This document shows positions 17,464 to 26,089 of a stretch of DNA of 64,000 bases, in pieces. The notes below the pieces were generated by a model that ran no database searches, was not told the DNA's origin, and was given only the letters and a program-made list of their open reading frames with translations. The position numbers and the translations under genes were made by a program. The DNA lies in the NCBI GenBank assembly GCA_964483985.1, contig CAZADS010000009.1, positions 1 through 64,000 on the forward strand, given 5' to 3'. Source of the DNA: CAZADS01 sp964483985. GTDB taxonomy: Bacteria; Pseudomonadota; Alphaproteobacteria; Thalassobaculales; Thalassobaculaceae. How positions within the stretch are numbered: the first letter of the stretch is position 1; the number at the start of each line of letters is the position of its first letter.

Positions 17464-17822
17464 AATTCAAAAAAATAAATCCTCCAAGGTCCTTTTCGGT
17501 AGGGTTTCCCAGTAATGAGATAATATTATCCCACGTTATGGACCTAGAACTCGCTGCCGATGAGCAGGTAACTTTTCTTACATCAGATGGTCGAGAATTA
17601 GATCTATGTCGCAAGTCTTGGGGTTACTATGCTGTGCCGTCGTTAAATGGGCGTCTTAAGAAATTTGGCTATAGATCTTGTCTTATAAACAGCGGTAACA
17701 GGAGATATTTGCATTTAGTGGAAAATGAGCGAATGAACGAATATTTATCTTATGTGTCCGATCAAAACATGGAAATTGTCGCTTGGTTAGATGGTGAGGA
17801 GATTGAGTGGGTTAAAACATAA
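17460..17822 (+). CDS. Uncharacterised 120-residue protein in the glycan patch
   Basis: I do not recognise this family. ATG 17460 overlaps the previous stop as ATGA and is preferred over ATG 17445, which adds five residues. The protein (MKFKKINPPRSFSVGF...) is small, soluble and mixed in charge, with no signal peptide or membrane segment. Cys and His are too few for a metal site. The tight coupling upstream and a methyltransferase gene 14 nt downstream suggest it works with sugar-modifying enzymes, perhaps as an accessory or binding subunit. That is inference from position only. Confidence 0.65.
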   Translation: MKFKKINPPRSFSVGFPSNEIILSHVMDLELAADEQVTFLTSDGRELDLCRKSWGYYAVPSLNGRLKKFGYRSCLINSGNRRYLHLVENERMNEYLSYVSDQNMEIVAWLDGEEIEWVKT

Positions 17823-17836
17823 ATCGGAAATTAGTT

Positions 17837-18607
17837 ATGATTGAGCAAATGTTTTTAAGCAAAGGGTCAATGGAAACACACTGGGACCAGTCATTTCGTG
17901 ATCAGATGGCAGGACAAGCGCAAAATAATGCACCCGTTGAGGCTTTGGTGCGTTTTGTTTCTCATTATTTGAGAGCCCGATATTCTAATCCAGACTTTTA
18001 TCATGATTTAAGGTTTCTTGAAATGGGCAGTGGCACTGGTGCAAACCTAACTTGGCTGGCTGAATCTGGTATACAGGCGAATGGTATTGATATTTCTCCG
18101 TTGGCACTCAAAATCTGTCGTGAACGGTTTGAAGATAAGAAACTCAAAAAATACTTAGGTGATTTGCGGCATGGTTCGGTAACTGATTTACCATTCCCCG
18201 ATTGTTCATTTGATGGGGTGATAGAATCATGTGTTTTCCAACACTTGGCCAAAACCGATAGAGAGAAAGCACACTCTGAAGCCGTTCGAGTAGTAAAAAA
18301 AGGAGGAATATTCGTTGGTCATATGTTGAGTCGAACTCATACCACCTATCGAGCTCTAAGGAAATTTCAACAAAAGGATGATCCTGGAACATTGATTCTT
18401 GAAAATGGATCATCCAAAGGAAAAATTAATCTAGAGACTATTGGGTTGACTCATTTTTTTTCAAAAAGGGAGTTTAAATCCTTGCTTCACGGATGTTCAA
18501 TAATTGAACCATGTGAATCCAGTTATGAGTTGCCTAGGGAAGAAGCCAAGAGGAGAGGTTATAACAATTATCGTCACGTTATGTGGATTGTTTATGCGAT
18601 AAAATAA
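17837..18607 (+). CDS. Class I SAM-dependent methyltransferase
   Basis: The 256-residue protein shows the class I methyltransferase motifs: FLEMGSGTGANLTWLAESG (SAM-binding motif I), GIDISPLAL (acidic end of strand 2), LPFPDCSFDGVIESCVFQHL (post-motif II) and AVRVVKKGGIFVGHML (motif III). It is the last gene of the epimerase operon and probably methylates the sugar or lipid intermediate made there. The start could also be ATG 17870; both lack an ideal binding site. The acceptor is unknown. Confidence 0.85.
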   Translation: MIEQMFLSKGSMETHWDQSFRDQMAGQAQNNAPVEALVRFVSHYLRARYSNPDFYHDLRFLEMGSGTGANLTWLAESGIQANGIDISPLALKICRERFEDKKLKKYLGDLRHGSVTDLPFPDCSFDGVIESCVFQHLAKTDREKAHSEAVRVVKKGGIFVGHMLSRTHTTYRALRKFQQKDDPGTLILENGSSKGKINLETIGLTHFFSKREFKSLLHGCSIIEPCESSYELPREEAKRRGYNNYRHVMWIVYAIK

Positions 18608-18622
18608 GAGTGATTTAAACCG

Positions 18623-18641
18623 GATAGCCTAAATTGCTATC
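18623..18641 (+). terminator. Hairpin between convergent genes
   Basis: GATAGC (18623-18628) and GCTATC (18636-18641) pair perfectly around a 7-nt loop, 16 nt after the methyltransferase stop and in a convergent intergenic region. There is only an AAAATCATTT tail, so it is at best a weak intrinsic terminator. Confidence 0.35.
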
Positions 18642-18704
18642 AAAATCATTTCCAATCAGTTTGTATTCGGCTAGAAAGCTGTTGTTATTTAATTGAAAGG
18701 GTAC

Positions 18705-19619
18705 TTAACTGGGCCTTGTTTTTTCTCCTGCTAATTCTTCTGAGACACCAAATACTTCGCTAAGTCTCCTCTTCGCCGTACCGGGCTTTAAAGGTTTTTG
18801 TTGAGACGGGTCTGGGGTCCATCCGGTGATAGTGAGGATTTGAAACGTAGCTGGGATTCTGCCTTTTTTGTCACCAAATTTCTCCAAATATATCTCTGCA
18901 GCCCGCATGAAGACCTTTCTTGGCGTCGGTATTTTGCTGCGCTCATTTAAAGCGTTTGTTGCTCCCATTCTTCTTAAATCAAGGGTAAGATGAAAAAAAT
19001 CCTCATATGTCACTGTTATGATTTCGCTGTCGACTACGGGTAACGCAAACCCCGCTCTTTGTAGCAAACTTCCTAGATCCGAAATATGAATAAACGGCGA
19101 AATTCTGGGGCTAACTCCGCCCATAATTTCCAGCTCAGCTAAAGCGAGGGCTTCACGAAGTTCGAACAAAGTTTCTGTGCCAAGTAAAGAGGCTAAAAGC
19201 ATACCGTCCGGTTTCAAGGATCTGCGAATTTGTAAAAGAGAACCCGGAAGGTCATTAACCCAATGTAGACATAAACAGCTTATTATGGCATCGAGGCTGC
19301 CCTCAGAAAAGGGTAATATTTCTTCATCGCAATTTACCGCTAATCCTTTTATAGAGGCTTTCTCAGCCATTTTGGGTGATAGATCAGCATGAATAATACA
19401 AGGAATTTGGAGTTGTGCCGGCCACACTTTAGCAAGTTCACCTGTATAACATCCAAGATTCAATACGGTTTTAAATCGCTTAGTCAAATCAAGAAGTCTA
19501 TCCGTTAATCGTTCGGCGCAGGTGCGTATTAAGAAATCGGATTTTTCGAAAGAGTTAGCGGCTCGATTACGTCGTGCTTTAAGTAATTGCCGGTCAAAAA
19601 TCATCGGAGTGGTTGACAT
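18705..19619 (-). CDS. NDUFAF5-like/BioC-like SAM methyltransferase family protein
   Basis: The 304-residue protein starts IFDRQLLKARRNRAA, characteristic of the bacterial homologues of NDUFAF5, a mitochondrial complex I assembly factor. It then has a SAM-fold with VLNLGCYTGELAK, ILPFSEGSLDAIISCLCLHWVNDLPG and LKPDGMLLASLLGTETLFELR, the last typical of this group. In alphaproteobacteria it usually lies near grxC and a nitrilase, and both are found about 3 kb away here. The eukaryotic relative hydroxylates an arginine of a complex I subunit; activity of the bacterial proteins is not settled. Confidence 0.83.
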   Translation of the reverse strand: MSTTPMIFDRQLLKARRNRAANSFEKSDFLIRTCAERLTDRLLDLTKRFKTVLNLGCYTGELAKVWPAQLQIPCIIHADLSPKMAEKASIKGLAVNCDEEILPFSEGSLDAIISCLCLHWVNDLPGSLLQIRRSLKPDGMLLASLLGTETLFELREALALAELEIMGGVSPRISPFIHISDLGSLLQRAGFALPVVDSEIITVTYEDFFHLTLDLRRMGATNALNERSKIPTPRKVFMRAAEIYLEKFGDKKGRIPATFQILTITGWTPDPSQQKPLKPGTAKRRLSEVFGVSEELAGEKTRPS

Positions 19620-19795
19620 GTGATGCTTAAACGTCTGACTCTTTGGTGGTTGATAGCGGGATCATTTTGTGATTAAGGCAGTTTCTAATTAATTTTACGT
19701 GAATCCAAACGTTTTTTCGTACTATCAACAATTCTGAGGAGATACAATGATTCGTTTGGTAAGTTAGATATTTATAATATCAATATTAGGAAGGT
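19620..19795. other. Divergent intergenic region
   Basis: This is the first part of a 304-nt gap between the NDUFAF5-like gene (minus) and the dehydrogenase gene (plus). It should hold promoters for both, but I found no convincing -35/-10 pair and no hairpin. The remainder of the gap holds a possible small reading frame and the dehydrogenase ribosome binding site. Confidence 0.4.
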
Positions 19796-19885
19796 ATGTA
19801 TTGTAGATCGTATATCGTTGAATTTCGTGGCAAAGATGTCCCAAGAAAAGCGGCCAATTTAATAGTAGATAGCCACGAGATTTAA
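19796..19885 (+). CDS. Possible 29-residue small protein
   Basis: ATG 19796 opens a 29-codon frame (MYCRSYIVEFRGKDVPRKAA...) ending in TAA at 19885, with TAGGAAGG immediately upstream and the 3-hydroxyisobutyrate dehydrogenase gene 38 nt downstream. The composition looks protein-like, with a balanced mix of charged and hydrophobic residues. No family is recognised, and a chance frame of this length is quite possible. Confidence 0.25.
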   Translation: MYCRSYIVEFRGKDVPRKAANLIVDSHEI

Positions 19886-19923
19886 TAAAAATTGATGAAC
19901 TATTAATTTCAGGAGGTAAAGGT

Positions 19924-20814
19924 ATGGCAAAGATCGGATTTATCGGTTTGGGTAATATGGGTGGGCCGATGGTTCGCAATTTGGTCAAGGCGGGTCATAG
20001 TGTTAGAGTTTTCGACCTTTTAGAGGAAGCTGTTAATTTTGCTGTGCAATCTGGCGCAGAGGGGGCCGCGTCGGTTAAAGATGCTGCAAAGGGCGTCGAA
20101 TTCGTAATTACCATGTTGCCAGTCGGTGCGAATGTTAGAGATGTATTTATCAACGATGGTGTGATCGCTGCGGCAGATCCTGGCACTATCATGATCGATT
20201 CTTCAACTATTGATGTGGAAACGGCTCAAGCTGCGCACGTGGCTGCAAAAGAGGCGGGGTTTGAAATGGTTGATGCTCCAGTTTCAGGGGGCGTGACAGG
20301 TGCGGACGAGGGAACATTGACGTTCATGTGTGGTGGAGAAAAGGAAACTTTTGATAGAGTAAAGCCTATTCTTCAAGATATGGGAAAAAACATCGTACAT
20401 TGTGGAGCTCCAGGGTTAGGACAAGTTACCAAAATTTGCAATAATATGTTGGCCGGAATAAACGCTCTGGCTTGTTCAGAAGCAATGGTAATGGGTGAAC
20501 GTTTGGGGGTATCCCGAGAAATATTATTCAATGTTATCTCTACCTCTACAGGTAGGTCGTATTATTTTGAAACCTCTAATCCAATGCCGGGCGTAGTCCC
20601 AACATCGCCTTCAAGTAACCAGTTCAAGCCGGGCTTTATGGCTAAATTAATGCTGAAGGATTTGCGGTTGTCACAATCTGCCGCTCAAGTAGCAGGGACG
20701 TCGACGCCGTTGGGGGCTACCGCGACTGCTGCTTTTCAAGCCCTAATAGAGCAAGGTTTTGGGGATTCGGATACTTCTAGCATAATCAAAATTATTGACC
20801 CTAAAGTCAAATAG
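19924..20814 (+). CDS. 3-hydroxyisobutyrate dehydrogenase family (or tartronate semialdehyde reductase)
   Basis: The 296-residue NAD(P) enzyme has all family motifs: IGFIGLGNMGGPMVRNLVKAGH (cofactor loop), DAPVSGGVTGADEGTLTFMCGG (substrate-binding motif), GQVTKICNNMLAG with the catalytic lysine, and KDLRLSQSAA. It could act in valine catabolism (3-hydroxyisobutyrate to methylmalonate semialdehyde) or reduce tartronate semialdehyde. The conserved GRSYYFE and late motifs fit the 3-hydroxyisobutyrate type slightly better. AGGAGGT at 19911-19917 is a strong ribosome binding site. A CoA transferase gene follows, suggesting a catabolic unit. Confidence 0.88.
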   Translation: MAKIGFIGLGNMGGPMVRNLVKAGHSVRVFDLLEEAVNFAVQSGAEGAASVKDAAKGVEFVITMLPVGANVRDVFINDGVIAAADPGTIMIDSSTIDVETAQAAHVAAKEAGFEMVDAPVSGGVTGADEGTLTFMCGGEKETFDRVKPILQDMGKNIVHCGAPGLGQVTKICNNMLAGINALACSEAMVMGERLGVSREILFNVISTSTGRSYYFETSNPMPGVVPTSPSSNQFKPGFMAKLMLKDLRLSQSAAQVAGTSTPLGATATAAFQALIEQGFGDSDTSSIIKIIDPKVK

Positions 20815-20852
20815 AACCCGAAAACACGAAAATTTTACAGTGGAATCAAAAC

Positions 20853-22016
20853 ATGGCATCTCTCTCTCATATTAAAGTTTTAGATCTGACGAATCATTTG
20901 TCTGGTCCATATTGCGCCATGATTCTGGCTGATCATGGGGCGGATGTGGTGAAGATTGAAAACCCAAACGGTGGTGACTCACTGCGAAGCACACCTCCTT
21001 TTCAGGAGGGTGAGAGTGCACCGTTTATGCTTTGGAATCGGAACAAGCGTTCGGTTGCATTAAATCTGAAAGATGCGGTAGATTACAAACGTTTACTTCA
21101 AATGGTTCAGGAAGTCGATGTAATTATTGAAAATTTTAAACCAGGAACAGCGAAGAGGCTTGGAATTAATTATGAGGTATTAGCGGATTTAAATCCTGGC
21201 TTAGTATATTGTTCTATATCCGGTTTTGGGCAAACCGGTCCATATGCCCCCCGAGGTGGTTTTGATTTGATAGCCTGTGGGATGTCGGGACTCATGTCTA
21301 TTAATGGCCCTCCCGACGGTCCTCCTTATCGAATCCCCGTTCCAGTCACCGATATCTGCGGCGGTATGAATGGTGCCATTGGAATTTTAATGGCACTTGC
21401 TGCTCGTCAGAAAACTGGAAAGGGCCAGCATGTAGATACTTCCCTTTTTGAGTCCGGTATTGCTTTAGGGGTGTATGAAGCAGCAAACGTGTTCGCGACG
21501 GATAGGGTTCCTGAACGTTTAGGACAGGCTCATCGTGGTAGCGCGCCATATCAATTATTTCCCACTGCTGACGGGTACATCACGGTTGGTGGTGCTCAAG
21601 ACAATTTCTGGCGGCGTATGTGTGAAATTCTTGATTGCGAACACTTAGTGTTTGATTCGAGATTCATATCCAAGGCTGATCGAGTGAAAAATAATAAAGA
21701 ATTAGTTCCGGAATTGGAGACGTATTTTCAAAAACAAACTACAGCGCAGCTGTGTATAGCCTTTGAACAAGCCGGTATCCCAGCAGGCCCTGTTATGAAC
21801 CATAGAGAGGTTTATAACGACCCCCAAACGTTAGCTAGGCAGATGATGGTCGAAGTTGACCATATTAAAGTAGGTTCGATGAAGACAATTGGTATTCCTA
21901 TAAAGCTTTCTCAAACTCCGGGAAGTATTCGCCGTGCTGCGCCTTTGTTGGGGGAGCACACGGAAGAGGTTTTGACAGAGTGGATTAGATCTGAACCAGA
22001 AGCAGCAGAGGATTAA
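20853..22016 (+). CDS. CaiB/BaiF family (class III) CoA transferase
   Basis: The 387-residue protein starts with the class III CoA transferase signature IKVLDLTNHLSGPYCAMILADHGADVVKIENPNGGD. It continues with NRNKRSVALNLKD, FKPGTAKRLGINYEVL, SGFGQTGPYA and the catalytic aspartate region HVDTSLFESGIAL. These enzymes move CoA between carboxylic acids in degradative pathways. It follows the dehydrogenase by 38 nt and precedes a GST gene. The acid substrate is not predictable. A second, distinct family member lies at the end of the window. Confidence 0.92.
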   Translation: MASLSHIKVLDLTNHLSGPYCAMILADHGADVVKIENPNGGDSLRSTPPFQEGESAPFMLWNRNKRSVALNLKDAVDYKRLLQMVQEVDVIIENFKPGTAKRLGINYEVLADLNPGLVYCSISGFGQTGPYAPRGGFDLIACGMSGLMSINGPPDGPPYRIPVPVTDICGGMNGAIGILMALAARQKTGKGQHVDTSLFESGIALGVYEAANVFATDRVPERLGQAHRGSAPYQLFPTADGYITVGGAQDNFWRRMCEILDCEHLVFDSRFISKADRVKNNKELVPELETYFQKQTTAQLCIAFEQAGIPAGPVMNHREVYNDPQTLARQMMVEVDHIKVGSMKTIGIPIKLSQTPGSIRRAAPLLGEHTEEVLTEWIRSEPEAAED

Positions 22017-22129
22017 AATTATATCCGCAAATATACAAAAAATCCGCTAAACCTCTTTGTGTAAGAATCTCAACTGGTCACCTTTAAAAAAAGGAAACCT
22101 GTATCAGTTGATTATTTTGGAGATAAACG

Positions 22130-22816
22130 ATGTTGAAATTCTTTTACAATATGGCGCCTAACCCAATGAAAGTGGCGCTTTTTTTAGAGGAGGCGGACAT
22201 AGCCTATGAAGCTATACCTATTGATGGAAGGAAGGGGGATCAGTTCGACCCGGAGTTTTTGAAAATCAACCCAAATGCTAAAGTCCCAGCAATTGTTGAT
22301 GATGGAAATGCCATATTTGATAGCAACGCTATTCTCCTTTATTTAGCGGAAAAGACCGGAAAATTTTTGCCCGCTGATTCATTGGGTGCCCGCGGCGAAC
22401 TGCTTTCTTGGCTTATGTTTATTGCATCTGGAATAGGCCCATTTTCGGGTCAAGCTATTCATTTTAAACAATATGCACCGGAACAAATGCCCTATTCAAT
22501 AAATAGATATGATTTCGAGGCTAGTAGGCATTATGAAATAATTGAAAATCGGCTAGAAAAACATCCATATATGCTGGGAGAGGAATACACTATTGTAGAC
22601 ATGTGTATTTGGGGTTGGGCCCGTTTATTGCCCCGTATATTAGGAGAGGATGCCTTATCCAAGTTTTCACACATCAAGCTTTTTGTAGAAAAGATACAAG
22701 AAAGAAAAGCTACGGAAAGGGCTTTGAGTATAGATGAGAGGAATGGACACATCTTCAAGACTGAAATGGATAGGGACGCGTGCGATTTTATGTTCCCACA
22801 AAATAAAAGATTGTAA
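22130..22816 (+). CDS. Glutathione S-transferase family protein
   Basis: The 228-residue protein has an N-terminal thioredoxin-like GST domain (KFFYNMAPNPMKVALFLEEADIAYE; NPNAKVPAIVDDGNAIFDSNAILLYLAEKTG, the glutathione-binding cis-Pro and Glu/Asp-Ser motif) and a C-terminal helical domain ending with YTIVDMCIWGWARLL. The arrangement resembles Nu-class or YfcG-like GSTs with disulfide-bond reductase activity, but the substrate cannot be assigned. GGAGAT lies 8 nt upstream of ATG 22130. Confidence 0.88.
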   Translation: MLKFFYNMAPNPMKVALFLEEADIAYEAIPIDGRKGDQFDPEFLKINPNAKVPAIVDDGNAIFDSNAILLYLAEKTGKFLPADSLGARGELLSWLMFIASGIGPFSGQAIHFKQYAPEQMPYSINRYDFEASRHYEIIENRLEKHPYMLGEEYTIVDMCIWGWARLLPRILGEDALSKFSHIKLFVEKIQERKATERALSIDERNGHIFKTEMDRDACDFMFPQNKRL

Positions 22817-22890
22817 GCAATATTATTAGTTTGAAGTTAAAATACTGCTGGTTTGAACGATTGATTGCATAAGATAGGTAGATAATTACT

Positions 22891-23151
22891 ATGTCAAAGG
22901 TAGAAATTTATACCACTATGTGGTGTCCCTTTTGTTATCGCGCAAAGCATTTGTTATCGAGTAAGGGAATAGACTTCAATGAAATTGACGTGGGCGGGGA
23001 TAACTTAAAAAGGGATGAGATGGTTAAACGGGCAAATGGAAGAAGAACTGTTCCGCAGATTTTTATTGATGGGTTGGGGATTGGAGGTTCCGATGAACTT
23101 GCCGATCTGGAAGCCAAAGGGGATTTGGATCCGTTATTGGGACTAGTGTAA
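22891..23151 (+). CDS. grxC: Glutaredoxin 3
   Basis: A typical 86-residue dithiol glutaredoxin. The active site CPFC is in TTMWCPFCYRAKHLL, the TVPQIFIDG cis-Pro loop binds glutathione, and GGSDELADLEAKGDLDPLL is the family's C-terminal helix. It reduces protein disulfides and mixed disulfides in the cytoplasm using glutathione. The nitrilase gene follows after about 30 nt, a pairing common in alphaproteobacteria. Confidence 0.94.
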   Translation: MSKVEIYTTMWCPFCYRAKHLLSSKGIDFNEIDVGGDNLKRDEMVKRANGRRTVPQIFIDGLGIGGSDELADLEAKGDLDPLLGLV

Positions 23152-23180
23152 CGGTTGACGTCATGTCTGGGAGTAACTGG

Positions 23181-24005
23181 ATGTCTAAATTAATAGTCGC
23201 TTGCATACAAACAAATTCGAAACCTGACCCCATTGAAAACATTAGTGAAGTAACAGAAATGATTCGGAGTGCAGCTACAGAGGGAGCTGATCTTATAACC
23301 ACTCCCGAGATAGTAGGAATGTTCGAACCTAATCGTGAAAGAGCTTTGTCAAAAGCCCAACCTGAGGACTCTCATGAGGTTCTGGCGGCGTTTCGTGATT
23401 TAGCAAGCCAAGTTGGAAAGTGGATTCTTATTGGTTCTATTTCCATTAAAATTTCTAGTAATAAACTTTCGAACCGAAGTTTTTTAATTGACTCAAATGG
23501 CGACATTATTGCGCGTTATTCTAAAATCCATATGTTTGATGTTCAAGTTGGTGACGGATCTACTTATCAAGAATCAAAAACCTATGAACCTGGAGATCAA
23601 GCCGTTGTAGCAAACACGCCATGGGGTGTTGTAGGATTGACGATTTGCTATGATATACGGTTCCCAAATTTGTATAGAGATCTTGCTCAAAGTGGTGCCA
23701 AATTAATTTTCGTGCCTTCGGCATTTACTCAAGTTACCGGGGAAGCACATTGGCATGTATTACAACGAGCCAGGGCAATCGAAAATGGGTGCTTTATAGT
23801 ATCCCCGGCACAGGTTGGTATTCACTCCAGGGGCCGACAAACGTACGGGCATTCATTGATAGTGGCTCCGTGGGGTGAGATTTTGGCTGATGGTGGAACT
23901 GACATCGGAATTTTATTGGCGGAATTAGATCTAAAACAAGCGGATACAGCGCGAGCCAAGGTGCCGTCTTTGGGGCACGATCGACCTTATTTTAGGCCGT
24001 CCTAA
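23181..24005 (+). CDS. Nitrilase superfamily carbon-nitrogen hydrolase (Nit1/omega-amidase type)
   Basis: The Glu-Lys-Cys catalytic triad is visible: E in ITTPEIVGMFEP, K in RYSKIHMFDVQVG and C in VGLTICYDIRFPNLYRDLA. The GREAHWHVLQRARAIENG-type segment (here beginning GEAHWHVL) marks the Nit1 branch, whose characterised members deaminate damaged glutathione (deaminoglutathione amidase). That fits the grxC neighbour. ATG 23181 has GGGAG 7 nt upstream and gives the usual MSKLIVACIQ start, so it is preferred over ATG 23163. Length is 274 residues. Confidence 0.9.
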   Translation: MSKLIVACIQTNSKPDPIENISEVTEMIRSAATEGADLITTPEIVGMFEPNRERALSKAQPEDSHEVLAAFRDLASQVGKWILIGSISIKISSNKLSNRSFLIDSNGDIIARYSKIHMFDVQVGDGSTYQESKTYEPGDQAVVANTPWGVVGLTICYDIRFPNLYRDLAQSGAKLIFVPSAFTQVTGEAHWHVLQRARAIENGCFIVSPAQVGIHSRGRQTYGHSLIVAPWGEILADGGTDIGILLAELDLKQADTARAKVPSLGHDRPYFRPS

Positions 24006-24071
24006 AAAACAACATGAAATCTTTTCGGATGGTTGGAGAATGAACATTCAAACCACTTGAACATGCTTGGA

Positions 24072-25028
24072 TTAACTAAGCCCATTTTTTCCGATATTAA
24101 GAAATTTTGCTCTTCTTTGATTCAGGAGAATCTGTGGATCTAGTCCCGATATGTCATCAAGGGCTGTTTCCATTGCGTCCCCTAAATTATTCAATGCGAC
24201 ATCTGGGTCTCGGTGCGCTCCCCCTAAAGGCTCGATAATGATTTCATCAATTACACCAAAAGGCTTTAGATCTTGAGCAGTTAATTTCAAGGCCTCTGCG
24301 GCTTCCTTGGCATGATCTCCACTTCTCCATAAAATGGATGCACATCCTTCAGGTGAAATCACTGAATAAATTGCATGCTCTAACATCAAAACTCGGTCAG
24401 CAGTCGCTAATGCAACTGCTCCTCCCGACCCCCCTTCACCTAAAATTGTGGCGATTATTGGAACTCTTAGCCGAATTGAGATTTCAAGTGATCGAGCGAT
24501 GGCTTCTGCTTGACCTCTTTCCTCCGCTCCAATGCCGGGGTAAGCACCCGCTGTATCTACAAAAGTGAAAACGGGTAGCCGAAATCGTTCAGCCATCTTC
24601 ATCAGGCGATAGGCTTTTCGATATCCCTCTGGTTTGGCCATGCCAAAATTGGTTTCAATCCGTTCTTGCGTAGATTCGCCTTTTTGGGTTCCAATAATGA
24701 TGGCAGAAGCACCACGAAATCGACCAAGCCCTCCAATAATAGCTTTATCTTCAGCGAAATTTCGATCTCCGGCTAAAGGTGTAAAATCTGTAATTAACTT
24801 ATTAATAACATCTTTAAAATGAGGACGATTTGGATGACGAGCAACTTGTACTTTTTGCCACGAAGACAGTTTCTGGTAGGTGGTCCGAAGTTGTCGCTGG
24901 ACCTTAGCCTCGAGTTTTCCTATTTCCTCAGCGATATTTATATCGCCATCACTTGATAGATGTCGCAATTCCTCGATTTTGCCTTCAAGGTCGGCAACAG
25001 GTTTCTCAAAGTCAAGAAACGCACGCAT
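24072..25028 (-). CDS. accA: Acetyl-CoA carboxylase carboxyltransferase subunit alpha
   Basis: The 318-residue subunit works with AccD to transfer carboxyl from biotin to acetyl-CoA, the first step of fatty acid synthesis. It starts FLDFEKPVADLEGKIEELR and contains ARHPNRPHFKDVI, RNFGMAKPEGYRKA (as TNFGMAKPEGYRKA), TFVDTAGAYPGIGAEERGQAEAIA and the GEGGSGGAVALATADRVLMLEHAIYSVISPEGCASILW block. accA followed upstream by xerD on the same strand is a common alphaproteobacterial order. Confidence 0.96.
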   Translation of the reverse strand: MRAFLDFEKPVADLEGKIEELRHLSSDGDINIAEEIGKLEAKVQRQLRTTYQKLSSWQKVQVARHPNRPHFKDVINKLITDFTPLAGDRNFAEDKAIIGGLGRFRGASAIIIGTQKGESTQERIETNFGMAKPEGYRKAYRLMKMAERFRLPVFTFVDTAGAYPGIGAEERGQAEAIARSLEISIRLRVPIIATILGEGGSGGAVALATADRVLMLEHAIYSVISPEGCASILWRSGDHAKEAAEALKLTAQDLKPFGVIDEIIIEPLGGAHRDPDVALNNLGDAMETALDDISGLDPQILLNQRRAKFLNIGKNGLS

Positions 25029-25126
25029 TGTTTTTCCCCATTAGATCAGGTTTTCGTATGACGCTTGTTTGGTTCATAATCATAACGGTCCCCTTGGGAG
25101 TTTGTGTAAAATTAGTGTTATTGCAG

Positions 25127-26083
25127 TCAAGTTGTTCGATTTTTTTCTGCAAGTGGATGGTGAGAACCTATTATAGCTCGTAATCGCTCTGCTAGAACGT
25201 GAGTGTATATTTGAGTGCTTGATATATCGGCGTGACCAAGCATTTGTTGGACACTTCTTAGATCGGCTCCATGATCTAGTAAATGTGATGCAAAAGCGTG
25301 GCGAAGCACGTGGGGGTGCACTTGTTTTGGGTTTATATTAGCGTCTAGGGCTAGTTGTTTAAGAAGTTGGCCTAACCTACGTCGAGTTAGATGCCCGTCT
25401 GTCGACCGAGAAGGGAAAAGAAAATTCGATTCGGTCTCTTTTTTTAAAAAGTTATCGCGGACCCGTAAATACTCTGCAATTGATCCAAGGGCCGCTTTGG
25501 TTAACGGAATCATGCGTTCCTTACCGCCCTTACCTTTCACGATGATAACTCTTGAATCTTTGCTTATTGCAGCTAAAGGTAGCCCCACCAACTCCGAAAC
25601 TCTAAGCCCGGTTGCATATGCGATTTCAAGAAGACAAACTAAACGGATTCCCTTTGGGGTTTTATTTGCGCGTGCTGACGAAATTAGAAGATCCACTTCT
25701 TTTTCGGAGAGGATTTTCGGAATTGTATTTCCCAACTTCGGACCATCAAGAGCCGAGCTTGGATCATCGTCCGTTAATCCCTCGGCGTATAGGAATCTAT
25801 AGAATTGCCGTAACACGGACAATCTTCTAGCGGCTGTGCGAGAACTCATTCCAATTTGATCAGTGTGATTTAAATAGCATCGTATATTAGTGGTAGTTAC
25901 TTTGGTTATGGGCCTATTTGTTCTAGCAAGGTAGTCACTAAAAGCCCTTAAATCTCTATAGTAAGCTTCCAAGGTGTTCTTGGAAACGCCCCTTTCGGCT
26001 AGCAACATTTCCAAAAATAGTTCAATGAGGCTGTAATGCTTATAATCAAGTTCGATTTTTCCATAGCGGGATTGTTTTTTCAC
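25127..26083 (-). CDS. xerD: Site-specific tyrosine recombinase XerD
   Basis: Resolves chromosome dimers at dif together with XerC. The 318-residue protein has the N-terminal SAM-like core-binding domain (residues about 15-105: FLEMLLAERGVSKNTLEAYYRDL) and the catalytic domain with all active residues: R in ATGLRVSELVGL, K in KGKGGKERMIPL, HxxR in HPHVLRHAFASHLL, H in LGHADISSTQ and Y in IYTHV. The XerD rather than XerC assignment rests on its position beside accA and aroK. No dif-like site was recognised nearby. Confidence 0.92.
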   Translation of the reverse strand: MKKQSRYGKIELDYKHYSLIELFLEMLLAERGVSKNTLEAYYRDLRAFSDYLARTNRPITKVTTTNIRCYLNHTDQIGMSSRTAARRLSVLRQFYRFLYAEGLTDDDPSSALDGPKLGNTIPKILSEKEVDLLISSARANKTPKGIRLVCLLEIAYATGLRVSELVGLPLAAISKDSRVIIVKGKGGKERMIPLTKAALGSIAEYLRVRDNFLKKETESNFLFPSRSTDGHLTRRRLGQLLKQLALDANINPKQVHPHVLRHAFASHLLDHGADLRSVQQMLGHADISSTQIYTHVLAERLRAIIGSHHPLAEKNRTT

Positions 26084-26089
26084 TATTTA

